DNA of 64,000 bases from Verrucomicrobiota bacterium (GTDB taxonomy: Bacteria; Verrucomicrobiota; Verrucomicrobiia; Opitutales; Opitutaceae): NCBI GenBank assembly GCA_019510185.1, contig JAEKKV010000022.1, forward strand, positions 29,945 to 93,944, read 5' to 3'. The position numbers and the translations under genes were made by a program. Below are positions 45,641-54,724 of the stretch, in pieces. The notes under the pieces are model-generated. The model saw only the letters and a program-made list of their open reading frames with translations, did no database searches and had not been told where the DNA came from. The stretch's first letter is position 1, and each line of letters begins with the position of its first letter.

Positions 45641-46804
45641 TCAGCCCTTCCCGTCCAACTGGTGCCCGTGTTTCACGACCGCGCCGCGGCCGTTGAGTTT
45701 GTCCAGCACCGCGGCCAGCTTGCGCCGCTTTTCGGCGTCTTCGGAAAACAGGTCCAGCTGACGCGGGCCGGCCTCGATCCCGGAGAACTTCACGCTGACG
45801 AGCCGCAGCGGCCGGCGTTGCGTCCACGCCTGCCTGAGCAACGGCGTGACCAGCGGATAAAACGGCATTTCCAGATCGCTGGCCTCCGGCAGGCTTCGCC
45901 CCGCGCTTTCCTGGGTGAAATCCCCGTAGCGCACTTTCACCGTCAGCGTTCGCGCGCGTTTTCCATCTTCGCGAATTTTGGGCAGCAAATCGTCGATCAT
46001 CCGCTTGGCAACGCGCTCGATCTCCGCGAATGCGGCGATGTCCGTCGCAAAGGTCTCCTGCTGCGAATAGCTCTTCGCGTCTTCGTGCTCGGTCTCCACC
46101 GGCCGGTCGTCCTCGCCGCGCGCCAAGGCTTGCATGCCTCGCCAGTCGCGACCGAAAACCGCCTCGGCCTCGCGGTCGTTCAACGCGAGCACGTCGCCCA
46201 CGGTTCGCAGGCCGCGCGCCTGCAGCGCGGCTTCCGTCTTGGTGCCCACGCCGGGCAGCTTGCCGATGTCGAGCGGTGCGAGAAAAGCCGCCTCGTCGCC
46301 CGGCGCCACCACCACGAAGCCGCGGGGTTTGCGAAGCTTCGAGGCGATCTGCGCTACCAGCTTGTTCGTCGCGATGCCCATCGACACGGGAATCTGCAAG
46401 GCGTCCCAGATGCGCGCCTGCAACCCGCGCACCACCGCCTCGATTTCCGCGGTGGACTTGAGACCGCACGGCTTCAGGTCGAGGTAACCTTCGTCGATGG
46501 AGTTGCGCTGCACCCACGGTGTGAGCGTTTCGCAGAGGTCGAACATCTGCCGGGACACCTCGCCGTATTTGCCCACGTGCGGCAGCAGGATCAGATCGGG
46601 ACACACCGCCAGCGCCCGCACGGTCGGCATGGGCGTGTAGACGCCGCAAGCGCGGGCCTCGTAGCTCGCCGAGGCAATGATCCCGCGTTCGCGTCCGCCC
46701 ACCGCGACCTTTTTGCCGCGCAATTCCGGACGCAACGCCAGCTCGACCGAGACGAAAAACGCGTCGGCGTCCAGGTGCACGATGAAGGGAAGCCCGGCGG
46801 ACAT
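45641..46804 (-). CDS. dinB: DNA polymerase IV (Y family)
   Basis: A 387-residue error-prone translesion polymerase. Signatures are IVHLDADAFFVSVE (catalytic Asp pair), ASYEARACGVYTPM (finger region), SIDEGYLDL (third carboxylates) and the helix-hairpin-helix LPGVGTKTEAALQARGLRTVGDVL. The little-finger domain follows, ending near RQLDLFSE. The ATG at 46804 gives the expected N terminus (MSAGLPFIVHLD). It lies 29 bases after the site-2 protease gene and may be co-transcribed with it. No LexA-like box was seen. Confidence 0.95.
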   Translation of the reverse strand: MSAGLPFIVHLDADAFFVSVELALRPELRGKKVAVGGRERGIIASASYEARACGVYTPMPTVRALAVCPDLILLPHVGKYGEVSRQMFDLCETLTPWVQRNSIDEGYLDLKPCGLKSTAEIEAVVRGLQARIWDALQIPVSMGIATNKLVAQIASKLRKPRGFVVVAPGDEAAFLAPLDIGKLPGVGTKTEAALQARGLRTVGDVLALNDREAEAVFGRDWRGMQALARGEDDRPVETEHEDAKSYSQQETFATDIAAFAEIERVAKRMIDDLLPKIREDGKRARTLTVKVRYGDFTQESAGRSLPEASDLEMPFYPLVTPLLRQAWTQRRPLRLVSVKFSGIEAGPRQLDLFSEDAEKRRKLAAVLDKLNGRGAVVKHGHQLDGKG

Positions 46805-46833
46805 GACGTGACGTTGCGAAACGAAGTCCGATC

Positions 46834-47736
46834 TTACAGCGGACTCTGCCACACTGTCGGAGGATGACGTCCGCCGCAATCCGGACACGTGGTCATCTCA
46901 TGCGCCGCGCCACAATAAGAGCACACACCGCCCGCCGCGAACATGTCGAAGGGCTTGCCGCACTGGCCGCAGCCCCAGTAAGCGCCCGCAGGCGGGGCCG
47001 TACGGCACTCGGGGCAACTGAAGCCTTCCCGCCGCGGCAGACGCGCGATGCGCAGCAACGCCCGGGAATGTTTGAACGCTCCCCAGCAATTCATGAGGAG
47101 AAATCCTGCCATGACGCCGAACCAGAGAGACTGATTCCATAACGCCAACCCGATGAGGGCGAGCCCGCCCGCGAAGCCCAGCACCGTCGCGATCATCAAA
47201 CTCTTCGCTTTGCCGAACGGATACCAGAGCAACGAACGCAGAATCTGCCCGCCATCGAGCGGATAAACCGGGAGCAGGTTGAAGATGAGCAGTCCCAAAT
47301 TGATGAACGCCAGTGTGCCGATGAACTTGCGCACATCTGGCAGGCTCTGCGCCCAGCCATTGACGGAGGCCACCCAGGTGAGGAGCAGGAACACGGGCAC
47401 GAGCACCACGTTGACCAGAGGCCCGGCCGCGATGCTCCAGAGCGTGGCGCCGGGACGTTGCGGGGCGTCCACATAGGCCACGCCTCCGAGAGGCCAGAGC
47501 ACGATCTGGTCGGCCGTTCCACCCACCTGCCGGCACGCCAGCGCGTGGCCGAATTCATGCATCAGCACGATCACGAAGAGCGCCAGGTATTCGAGCACCT
47601 TCCAGACGGGCGTCGTGTAGGTTTCCGGCCGGGTTGAAATCTGATAAATCGCGATCAGAAACCAGGACCAGTGCAAATGCACGTCGATGCCAGCGAGGCG
47701 AAAAAGATGAAAAGATCCCTGGCGGGTGGGGGTCAT
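46834..47736 (-). CDS. Site-2 protease family (M50) with C-terminal zinc ribbons
   Basis: A 300-residue polytopic intramembrane metalloprotease. The zinc motif HEFGH lies in a helix (ALFVIVLMHEFGHALAC). WPLGGVAYVD is the SpoIVFB-like loop, and FNLLPVYPLDGGQILR provides the third ligand (NxxPxxxLDGG). Five or six helices are visible. The last 70 residues have four CxxC pairs (CPEC, CGQC, CSYC, CPDC), forming two zinc ribbons that would lie in the cytosol. The substrate is unknown. It opens divergently from the GH3 gene, and dinB follows. Confidence 0.9.
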   Translation of the reverse strand: MTPTRQGSFHLFRLAGIDVHLHWSWFLIAIYQISTRPETYTTPVWKVLEYLALFVIVLMHEFGHALACRQVGGTADQIVLWPLGGVAYVDAPQRPGATLWSIAAGPLVNVVLVPVFLLLTWVASVNGWAQSLPDVRKFIGTLAFINLGLLIFNLLPVYPLDGGQILRSLLWYPFGKAKSLMIATVLGFAGGLALIGLALWNQSLWFGVMAGFLLMNCWGAFKHSRALLRIARLPRREGFSCPECRTAPPAGAYWGCGQCGKPFDMFAAGGVCSYCGAAHEMTTCPDCGGRHPPTVWQSPL

Positions 47737-47880
47737 TCGTGAGAGCTAGCCGGCGGTTTTGTCAGCACAAGGTTATTGTCTCGGCGCGGCGGCCTGATTC
47801 CGTTGGCAATCAATTATCCCGTTTCAATCCCCGCCGCGGGGAACTCTTTTTTATTTTTCGGCTCTCACGCGCATCGTTTC

Positions 47881-50172
47881 ATGGCCGTCATTTTCCCCTC
47901 CCTGTTTCGCCCCGCCGCCTGTGCGGCCGTCACCGTTCTCCTCACCCCACTCATGGCCGATACCCCGCTCCCGTACCGCGACTCCAACCAAACCATCGAA
48001 ACCCGCGTGGCCGACCTGCTGCCGCGCATGACGCTCGACGAGAAGCTCGGGCAGCTCTCGCAAAGCGTCATCTGCGAACCTCGCCATCGCGAGGAACCCA
48101 ACCCCTCCCTCGTGCGCAGCGGACGTCTGGGCGCGTTCATCCTCGCGATCGATCCCGCGGTGTCGGTCGAGATCCACAATCAGTTTCAACATATCGCCGT
48201 CGAGGAGTCGCGCCTCGGCATCCCCCTGCTCTTCGGGTACGACGCGATCCACGGGTTTCGCACGACTTTTCCCATCCCCCTCGGGCTTGCCTCGACTTGG
48301 GATCCCGCCTTGGTCGAACGCGCCCAGGCGGTCTCGGCCCGCGAGACGCGCGCGGCCGGCGTTGACTGGACTTTTGCGCCCATGAGCGACCTCGCCCGCG
48401 ACGCCCGCTGGGGCCGCGTGGCGGAAACCTTCGGCGAAGACCCGTTCCTCACCTCGCAACTGGCCGCCGCGTCCGTGCGCGGTTTCCAAGGCACCGACCC
48501 CGGCGCGCCCGGCCATGTCGCCGCCACGCTCAAGCACTACCTCGGCTACAGCGCCGCGGTGGGCGGACGCGATTACAACCTCACCGAGATCACCCCCTTC
48601 GCGCTGCGCAACCTCCACCTGCCGTCCTTCCACGCCGGCGTGCAGGCCGGCGCCCTCACGGTGATGAGCAGTTTCAACGCGAACGACGGCATTCCCGCCG
48701 TGTCCGACCGCCACCAGCTCACGGACATCTTGCGCGGCGATTTGGGCTTCAAGGGATTCGTCGTGAGCGACTGGGAAGGCGTGATCGAGAGCATCGCCTG
48801 GGGCTATTCCGCCACTCCCGCCGAGGCCGCGCGCCGTTCACTCGCCGCGGGCAACGACATGGAAATGGTGAGCACCTCCTACCGCGACACCCTCGCCGCC
48901 GAGATCGCCGCCGGACGCATCCCGCCCGCCGTGATCGACGAGGCGGTGCGCCGCGTCTTGCGGGTAAAATTCGCGCTGGGCCTTTTCGAACACCCCTACA
49001 CGCCGGCGCTGGCCGCGGACAAAGTTTTCCTGCAACCCGACGCCGTCGCCTTGGCGCGCGAGACGGTTGCCCGTTCCGCCGTGCTCCTGCAAAATCCCGA
49101 CGTGCTCCCGCTCGCCAAAACGGTGAAGCACCTCGCCCTGATCGGGCCGCTGGGCGACGACGGCGACGAGATGCTCGGCACCTGGCCGGGCATGGGGCGC
49201 CCACAGGACGTGGTCACGCTCGCGCAAGGCCTGCGCGCCAAGCTCGCCCCCGGCGCCACGCTCGAAGTCGTGCGCGGCTGCGATCTGCTGGAAGCCGGCC
49301 CGCGCACCCGCACGTTGATGGACGGCTCCGTCGTGATCGATCCGGTGGCGGAGGCCAGGGAAACGCCCGGCATTGCCGCGGCCGTCGCGGCGGCGAACCG
49401 GGCCGATGTCGTCATCCTCGCCTTGGGCGAACCGCGCGGCTGGTCCGGCGAAAACGCCTCTCGTGCCGAACTCAGCCTCACCGGCCGCCAGAGCGAGTTG
49501 CTTGCGGCCGTGACCGCGACCGGCCGTCCGCTGGTCATCGTGACCTTCAGCGGACGCCCGCTGGTGATCCCCACCCTGCCCGTCAACGCCGCCTGGCTGC
49601 ACGCCTGGCATCCGGGCGTGCAGGCGGGCACCGGCTTGGCGGACGTGCTCTTCGGAGACGCCGTTCCTTCCGGCCGTCTCGCGATCACGTTCCCCCGCGC
49701 CGTGGGCCAGCTGCCGCTTTTCTACAACGGCTACACGACCGGCCGCCCCGACAAACGCGATTACCGCGACCTTCCGAGCGAACCGCTTTATCCCTTCGGC
49801 TATGGTCTTTCCTACACGACCTTTCGCTACGGCGCGGTCGAGATCGTTCCTCCCGCGCAGCCGGGCCAGCCGGCCACCGCACGCACGACGGTGATCAACA
49901 CCGGCCGGCGTCCCGCCGACGAGGTGGTGCAGCTTTACCTCCGCGATGTCGCCTGCTCGGAAGGCGCGCGTCCGGAACAGGAGTTGCGCGGCTGGCAGCG
50001 CGTGCACCTCGCCCCCGGCGAAACGCGCACCGTGAGCTTCGCGCTGGATGACGCTGCACTCGGCTTTTTCAACCGCGAGGGTCGGTGGCTGACCGAGCCG
50101 GGCGATTTCCTCGTGTGGATCGCACCGCATGCGCATATCGGCGAGGGCGCGCGTTACACGCTGACGCGCTGA
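47881..50172 (+). CDS. GH3 family beta-glucosidase/xylosidase, secreted
   Basis: A 763-residue exported hydrolase acting on beta-glucosides or xylosides. The ATG at 47881 starts a signal peptide (core ACAAVTVLLTPL, cleavage after LMA). The TIM-barrel domain contains LLFGYDAIHGFRTTFPIPL, the KHYLGY motif and GFVVSDWEG with nucleophile Asp297. The alpha/beta sandwich supplies the acid/base region around ALGEPRGWSGENASRAELSL, and a fibronectin-like domain closes the protein (ELRGWQRVHLAPGETRTVSF). The layout is that of BglX-type enzymes. It is separate from the GH operon at the left end but likely takes part in the same plant-polymer diet. Confidence 0.93.
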   Translation: MAVIFPSLFRPAACAAVTVLLTPLMADTPLPYRDSNQTIETRVADLLPRMTLDEKLGQLSQSVICEPRHREEPNPSLVRSGRLGAFILAIDPAVSVEIHNQFQHIAVEESRLGIPLLFGYDAIHGFRTTFPIPLGLASTWDPALVERAQAVSARETRAAGVDWTFAPMSDLARDARWGRVAETFGEDPFLTSQLAAASVRGFQGTDPGAPGHVAATLKHYLGYSAAVGGRDYNLTEITPFALRNLHLPSFHAGVQAGALTVMSSFNANDGIPAVSDRHQLTDILRGDLGFKGFVVSDWEGVIESIAWGYSATPAEAARRSLAAGNDMEMVSTSYRDTLAAEIAAGRIPPAVIDEAVRRVLRVKFALGLFEHPYTPALAADKVFLQPDAVALARETVARSAVLLQNPDVLPLAKTVKHLALIGPLGDDGDEMLGTWPGMGRPQDVVTLAQGLRAKLAPGATLEVVRGCDLLEAGPRTRTLMDGSVVIDPVAEARETPGIAAAVAAANRADVVILALGEPRGWSGENASRAELSLTGRQSELLAAVTATGRPLVIVTFSGRPLVIPTLPVNAAWLHAWHPGVQAGTGLADVLFGDAVPSGRLAITFPRAVGQLPLFYNGYTTGRPDKRDYRDLPSEPLYPFGYGLSYTTFRYGAVEIVPPAQPGQPATARTTVINTGRRPADEVVQLYLRDVACSEGARPEQELRGWQRVHLAPGETRTVSFALDDAALGFFNREGRWLTEPGDFLVWIAPHAHIGEGARYTLTR

Positions 50173-50238
50173 CAGGCCCCGGCGAAAAGTGGAATTCCCG
50201 GGAACCGATTGGGACAAGGTCGCTCCATGGTGTTTCCC

Positions 50239-50430
50239 ATGGAGCCCTCCCCACTTCTTCCGCACCGCCAGATCCTCCACGAAGACCTGCAGATCATCCG
50301 GATGACACTGGCCACGATCACCGACGACATCCATCGTTACTGCCCAGAGGCCGCGGCCGCGATCCAGAGTGCGCTCTCCCAGCTAGACTGGGCCCAGGAA
50401 GCCCTCGGCCTTCCGCCCGCGCAGGCCTGA
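50239..50430 (+). CDS. Small hypothetical protein, 63 residues
   Basis: A short frame 66 bases downstream of the GH3 gene, beginning MEPSPLLPHRQILHEDL. The predicted product is soluble and mainly helical, with two amphipathic segments (EDLQIIRMTLATITDDIHRY and AAIQSALSQLDWAQEALGL), a pattern compatible with a helical hairpin. No family recognised. A terminator follows about 55 bases after the stop, which supports it being a transcribed gene, but coding status is unproven. Confidence 0.4.
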   Translation: MEPSPLLPHRQILHEDLQIIRMTLATITDDIHRYCPEAAAAIQSALSQLDWAQEALGLPPAQA

Positions 50431-50483
50431 CCTCGAAGCTCGATCAGGGTAAAACAAGGGCACCAAGTGCCAGCTGAGTCCGC

Positions 50484-50516
50484 AAAAAAACCCCGCTTTT
50501 TTAAGCGGGGTTTTTA
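50484..50516. terminator. Bidirectional terminator
   Basis: AAAACCCCGCTT / AAGCGGGGTTTT with a short T loop; an A run before and TTTTT after allow use from both directions. It separates the GH3 side from tRNA-Ala, which reads toward it. Confidence 0.9.
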
Positions 50517-50522
50517 CCAAAG

Positions 50523-50598
50523 TGGTGGACCCTAGCGGGATCGAACCGCTGACCTCCTCAATGCCATTGAGGCGCTCTACCAACTGAGCTAAGAGCCC
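50523..50598 (-). tRNA. tRNA-Ala (anticodon GGC)
   Basis: Cloverleaf on the minus strand: acceptor GGGCTCT/AGGGTCC, D-arm GCTC/GAGC, anticodon stem CCTCA/TGAGG around loop ATGGCAT (anticodon GGC), T-arm AGCGG-TTCGATC-CCGCT, discriminator A and encoded CCA. Acceptor pairs include one G-T-type mismatch region near the base. Confidence 0.95.
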
Positions 50599-50666
50599 GT
50601 GACTAACGAGAGGGGTGGAAAATCAGGCTTTGGCCGATGAAGGCAAGCGGTTTTTTAGAGTTTCTC

Positions 50667-51602
50667 TCATTCGTCTTCCTTCATCTTGAACGTGGTGGAG
50701 TAAATATCCGTCTTGAGGTTCTGCGGCGGGCTCGGGAGGTGGATTTTGCGGAAGGCGGCGAGCACCGAGGCGTCGAACTCAGGGTTGCCCGAGGACTTCA
50801 CGATATTGACGCCACTGATCGTGCCGTTCGGGTTGAGACGGAACTCCACCTTGGCCTGCAGGAGGTCGCTCAGGCCATCGGGCTTTTGATGGGCCTCGCG
50901 GAGGCGTTGAATGATAAGCGCGATGTAGGCGTCGGAGAGGGCCATTTCTTCGCGTGTCAGGGCCTTGCCTCCCGCGCCGCCGGTTTTGTTGGCGGTGGAG
51001 CCGCCGGTCACGCCGCCGGCGATGCCCTCGGCGTCGATCTTGGTGGTCTTGATCGCCCCGTTTTTCTGGGACGGCGTGGCGCCCTTGTTCTGGCGGTCAA
51101 ACTCCGCCTTCGTCATGCGCTTGGCGTTGAGCGCGGCTTCCTTGGCGGCGCGTTCCTCGGCCGCTTTCTGCTCCTGCTTGAATTTCTTCTCGATGTTGGC
51201 CGCGCGCTTGTCGGCGATGCGATCCACGAGCTTGGCCATATTGACCGGCTTGTAGTCCTTGGGTTTCGCGGGGGCCGTCGGTTTGGCGGGCGTCGGCGTG
51301 GGCGCGGGTGCGATAGGCGTGTCGGGCACCGGTTCGGGCGCGGGTTCCACCGGCGAGGCGGGCTCAGGCGAAGGCGTCGGCGCGGGCGGCTGGGGAATGT
51401 CCAGCTTGATGCCGCCGGGCACGCCCAAGGCCGGGGCGTCGGTTGCGCCGAAATTATCGCCGGCGCCGGCGACGAGTTCGAAGACCTTGGGCGTCTCCGG
51501 CTCCCGGTCCTGCGCGAAATAGGTCAGCACAATCACCAAGGCCACGATCACCCCGTGCAGGGTGGCCGAAAGCAAAAAGGCGTTGGGAGGACGGCTGTTC
51601 AT
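50667..51602 (-). CDS. TonB/TolA-like energy transducer
   Basis: A 311-residue inner-membrane protein that spans the periplasm. One N-terminal membrane helix (about 10-28), a proline-rich section (about 68-115, PAPTPSPEPASPVEPAPEPVP), a charged helical stretch (about 118-165) and a C-terminal TonB-like fold (VEFRLNPNGTISGVNIVKSSGNPEFDASVLAAFRKI). The charged helix recalls TolA and the C-terminal motif both TonB and TolA. It follows exbD by 27 bases, making an ExbB-ExbD-TonB/TolA operon. It may power the TonB receptor at 13.7-15.7 kb or the Tol-Pal system; the sequence does not decide. Confidence 0.85.
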   Translation of the reverse strand: MNSRPPNAFLLSATLHGVIVALVIVLTYFAQDREPETPKVFELVAGAGDNFGATDAPALGVPGGIKLDIPQPPAPTPSPEPASPVEPAPEPVPDTPIAPAPTPTPAKPTAPAKPKDYKPVNMAKLVDRIADKRAANIEKKFKQEQKAAEERAAKEAALNAKRMTKAEFDRQNKGATPSQKNGAIKTTKIDAEGIAGGVTGGSTANKTGGAGGKALTREEMALSDAYIALIIQRLREAHQKPDGLSDLLQAKVEFRLNPNGTISGVNIVKSSGNPEFDASVLAAFRKIHLPSPPQNLKTDIYSTTFKMKEDE

Positions 51603-51629
51603 GACACCGGGGATAAACGTACCGCAACC

Positions 51630-52058
51630 TTAGCCCGTCGTCTGGGTGTCGAACGTGATTTTCGAGAGATTGTTCTTCTTGAGCTCGTCCATCAGCTTGA
51701 CGACCTCCTGCCACTGGAGCGAGAGATCGGCGCGGATGCGAATGACGGGCTGCTTCGGACGGCTCGAAAACCCGCGCAAGCGGCTTTGCAGTTCGTTGAA
51801 GCTCACCGCCGAGTTCCCCACGGAATAGCGGCCCTGCTTGTCGATCGTGATGCTCTCGTAGACCGTGTCCTTGTCCGGTTTTTGCTGCTGGTTCTTCGAC
51901 TCGATCGGCAGGTTGACCGGGATCGTCTGCTCCTGCTGGATGAGCGGAGTGGCGAGCATGAAGATGATGAGGAGCGTGAACGCCAAATCGACGAGATTGG
52001 TAACATTCAACTCCGCGACCGCGTGCATCTGGCGGCGTTGCCTGAAAGTCCGTGCCAT
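51630..52058 (-). CDS. ExbD/TolR family protein
   Basis: A 142-residue inner-membrane protein of the proton-driven ExbB-ExbD or TolQ-TolR stator. The single helix (about 18-38) carries the conserved Asp24 in NVTNLVDLAFTLLIIFM, the proton-conducting residue. The periplasmic part ends with VIRIRADLSLQWQEVVKLMDELKKNNLSKI, the typical ExbD/TolR C-terminal domain. It lies 9 bases downstream of the exbB gene and 27 bases upstream of the transducer gene. ExbD versus TolR is not resolvable from sequence alone. Confidence 0.93.
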   Translation of the reverse strand: MARTFRQRRQMHAVAELNVTNLVDLAFTLLIIFMLATPLIQQEQTIPVNLPIESKNQQQKPDKDTVYESITIDKQGRYSVGNSAVSFNELQSRLRGFSSRPKQPVIRIRADLSLQWQEVVKLMDELKKNNLSKITFDTQTTG

Positions 52059-52067
52059 GGGTGTGCC

Positions 52068-52754
52068 TTATTTCGACTCCAGCTCGATGCGGTCGGCGAG
52101 CGAGCTGGCGTAATTCTCGATCTCGGTGACGAGCTGCTTCACTTTTCCGAGGAGGAAATTGTAGCCGAAGACCGAGGGAATGGCGACCACGAGGCCGGCG
52201 ATGGTCGTGAGCAAGGCCGCGGAAACACCGGGCGCGAGAGTCTGGATGCTGGCCGTCTGCTGGCCGGAGATGGCGCTGAAGGCCTCCATCACGCCCCAGA
52301 CCGTGCCGAGCAGGCCGACGAAGGGCGCGCCGGTCACGATGCTGGCGAGAAAGATCATGCTCGCCTCGTAGCGCAGGACTTGGCGGGCGATGGCGCGCTG
52401 GATGGCGTTTTCGGCATGCTCCAGGCGGGAGCGGCTGGCGTCGCCGCCCTTCTCCTTCTGGATGGACGCGGCGCGCCAGTAGGACTCGACCGCGTCGGCA
52501 AACAGATCGGCGTAGGGAATGGCGCGCTTGTTGCGATAGGTCTCGGGCAGGTCGAGGAGCGTGCGCTCGTCGCGCAGGCGCTGCTCGAAGGCGAAATTGA
52601 GTTCGCGCAGGCGTTTGAGCTCGAAGTGCTTCCCGATCATGATGGTCCAGGTGATCAGACTGAAAACCCCGAGACCGGTGGTCAGCACCTGACCGACGAT
52701 GTCGGTGTCCCCGAAAATTTTAAACAGGTTGGCGGAAGCGAAAAGAAGCGTCAT
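52068..52754 (-). CDS. ExbB/TolQ family MotA-like proton channel subunit
   Basis: A 228-residue inner-membrane protein with three helices (about 15-35, 130-150, 165-190). The family core is visible: ASMIFLASIVTGAPFVGLLGTVWGVMEAFSAIS, then LAPGVSAALLTTIAGLVVAIPSVFGYNFL, containing the conserved Thr/Pro residues of the proton path. The ATG at 52754 gives MTLLFASANLFKIFG; an upstream in-frame ATG is rejected. First gene of the ExbB-ExbD-TonB operon. Confidence 0.92.
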   Translation of the reverse strand: MTLLFASANLFKIFGDTDIVGQVLTTGLGVFSLITWTIMIGKHFELKRLRELNFAFEQRLRDERTLLDLPETYRNKRAIPYADLFADAVESYWRAASIQKEKGGDASRSRLEHAENAIQRAIARQVLRYEASMIFLASIVTGAPFVGLLGTVWGVMEAFSAISGQQTASIQTLAPGVSAALLTTIAGLVVAIPSVFGYNFLLGKVKQLVTEIENYASSLADRIELESK

Positions 52755-52894
52755 CGAAAAAGGAGCGTGAAGTGGGCGACAAGCGTTGGAGGGTTTGCGC
52801 GGGCCGTTCAACGGAAATCACGGCGATTTCCGCAGCGAATCTGATTGCGGGGGCCCGGGGTGAAATCTTCCCTGCCCTACCCAACCCTCACCCT

Positions 52895-54004
52895 ATGGAT
52901 TTCAAGACCCGCACGCTGGACGCCCTGCGCACGCACGAAACGACCTTGAGCGGCAAACGCTCGGTCGTCGGCTTCGACGGCTTCGTCGACACGATTGTCA
53001 CCCCGGTGGCCTTGCGCACCGCGCAGGGCGAGGCCTTCACGCCCATCACCACCATCACCGAGTTCGGCCACCGCATCCTCGGCGCCGCGGGCAAGAGCAC
53101 CAACATCGAGTTCTACCCGCGCATGGACAAACTCGGCGGCAACGGCCCCATTATGGCCAACGCCCTCCTCGCCGCCGGCGGCCGCATGGCCTACATCGGC
53201 GCGCTCGGTCGCACCGCCATTCATCCCGTTTTCCAGGAGCTCGCCGGCAAGGCCGAGGTCGTCTCCCTCTGCGACCCCGCCAGCACCACCGCGGTGGAGT
53301 TCACCGACGGCAAGCTCATGCTCGGCCAAATGCGCAGCCTCGACGAAGTCACCTTTGACCGAATCGTTGAAAAAATGGGCGAGGCCGCCCTCCTGAAGTC
53401 GGTCGCCGACGCCGATCTCGTCGCCCTCGTCAACTGGACGATGATCCCGAACATGACGGCGATCTTCACCGCCTTCGTGGAGAAAGTCCTGCCCGCGCTC
53501 CCCGCTCGCGAACGTCTCTTTTTCTTCGATCTCGCCGACCCGGAAAAACGCTCCCAAGCCGACCTGCTCGGCGCGCTTGAGGTCATCGGTAAATTCGAGG
53601 CGTTCGGCCGCGTCACCCTGGGCCTCAACCTCAAGGAGGCGCAGCAGGTCTGGGCCGCGCTCGATTATCCGGTCATCAAGGAAGACGAGGCCGGCCTGCG
53701 CAAGATGGCCGCGGATATCCGTGCGCGCCTCGGCGTCGCCACCGTCGTGATTCACCCCAAGGAATCCGCCGCCTGCGCCACCGCCGACGGCACCGCCTGG
53801 GTGCCCGGCCCCTACACCGAAAAGCCGCTCATCACCACCGGCGCGGGCGATCATTTCAACGCCGGTTTCTCCAACGGACAGCTCCTCGGCCTTTCCGCCG
53901 AAGGCTGTCTCGCCCTTGGCGTGAGCACGTCCGGACATTACGTCCGCACCGGTCGCAGCCCGTCTTTCGCCGATCTTCAGCAATTTCTCCGGGGCTGGAA
54001 GTGA
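52895..54004 (+). CDS. PfkB family carbohydrate kinase
   Basis: A 369-residue ribokinase-fold sugar kinase. The N-terminal substrate region includes VVGFDGFVDTIV and KLGGNGPIMANALLAAGGRMAYIGALGRT. The catalytic signature near the C terminus is TTGAGDHFNAGFSNGQLLGL, where the Asp acts as base and the GAGD turn forms the anion hole. The ATG at 52895 is preferred because the preceding in-frame codons are not conserved. Sugar substrate unknown (family includes fructokinase, ribokinase and nucleoside kinases). It faces away from the exbB gene and lies 48 bases before tmk. Confidence 0.88.
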   Translation: MDFKTRTLDALRTHETTLSGKRSVVGFDGFVDTIVTPVALRTAQGEAFTPITTITEFGHRILGAAGKSTNIEFYPRMDKLGGNGPIMANALLAAGGRMAYIGALGRTAIHPVFQELAGKAEVVSLCDPASTTAVEFTDGKLMLGQMRSLDEVTFDRIVEKMGEAALLKSVADADLVALVNWTMIPNMTAIFTAFVEKVLPALPARERLFFFDLADPEKRSQADLLGALEVIGKFEAFGRVTLGLNLKEAQQVWAALDYPVIKEDEAGLRKMAADIRARLGVATVVIHPKESAACATADGTAWVPGPYTEKPLITTGAGDHFNAGFSNGQLLGLSAEGCLALGVSTSGHYVRTGRSPSFADLQQFLRGWK

Positions 54005-54052
54005 CCGTCAATACGATTGCCTCGACGGGCTTTTGACAACACACTCCAACCC

Positions 54053-54703
54053 ATGCCACTGAAACAAAAACACACCGGCAAACTCATCTCGTTCGAGGGC
54101 TCGGAAGGCAGCGGCAAATCAACCCAGATCGCCCGCCTCGCGAAGCACTGCCAGCTCCTCGGCCGCGAGGTGCTCACGACGCGTGAGCCCGGTGGCACCG
54201 AGATCGGCGAGCAGATCCGCAACATCATCGTCCATAATTCCAAGGGCGACGAGATGTGCGCCGAGACCGAGCTCCTCCTTTTCACCGCCGCCCGCGCCCA
54301 GCTCGTGCGCGAGGTGATCGCCCCCGCCCTCCTGCAAGGCACGATCGTGCTGAGCGACCGTTTCCTCGATTCGACCACGGTTTACCAAGGCGTCGCCCGC
54401 AATCTCGCGATGGATCCGGTCAACCTCATCAACCAGTTCGCCGTCGGCAACGTCATGCCCGACCTCACCGTCATCATCGACGTGCCCACCAAGCAGGGAC
54501 TCGAGCGGGTCCGCCAGCGCGCCTCCGATCTGCCCGACCGCATGGAACGCGAAAACATCGAGTTCTACGACAAGGTTCGCGAGGGCTACCTGCTCCTCGC
54601 CAAGAGCATTCCCAAGCGCTTTCTCGTCATCGACGGCTCCAAGTCCGAGGACGCCGTCGAGCACGACATCTGGCAGGGTCTGCAAAAGCTGCTGACGGCC
54701 TGA
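54053..54703 (+). CDS. tmk: Thymidylate kinase
   Basis: A 216-residue kinase that makes dTDP from dTMP for DNA synthesis. The P-loop is FEGSEGSGKST, followed by TTREPGGTEIGEQIR (DRx-like substrate loop), LSDRFLDSTTVYQG and a C-terminal LVIDGSKSEDAVEHDI strand. Length matches the family. The ATG at 54053 (MPLKQKHTGKLISFEG) is chosen over an upstream start. It lies 21 bases before the polymerase III delta-prime-like gene, a common pairing in bacteria. Confidence 0.96.
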   Translation: MPLKQKHTGKLISFEGSEGSGKSTQIARLAKHCQLLGREVLTTREPGGTEIGEQIRNIIVHNSKGDEMCAETELLLFTAARAQLVREVIAPALLQGTIVLSDRFLDSTTVYQGVARNLAMDPVNLINQFAVGNVMPDLTVIIDVPTKQGLERVRQRASDLPDRMERENIEFYDKVREGYLLLAKSIPKRFLVIDGSKSEDAVEHDIWQGLQKLLTA

Positions 54704-54724
54704 CGCCAGCCTCCGGTTGAATAT

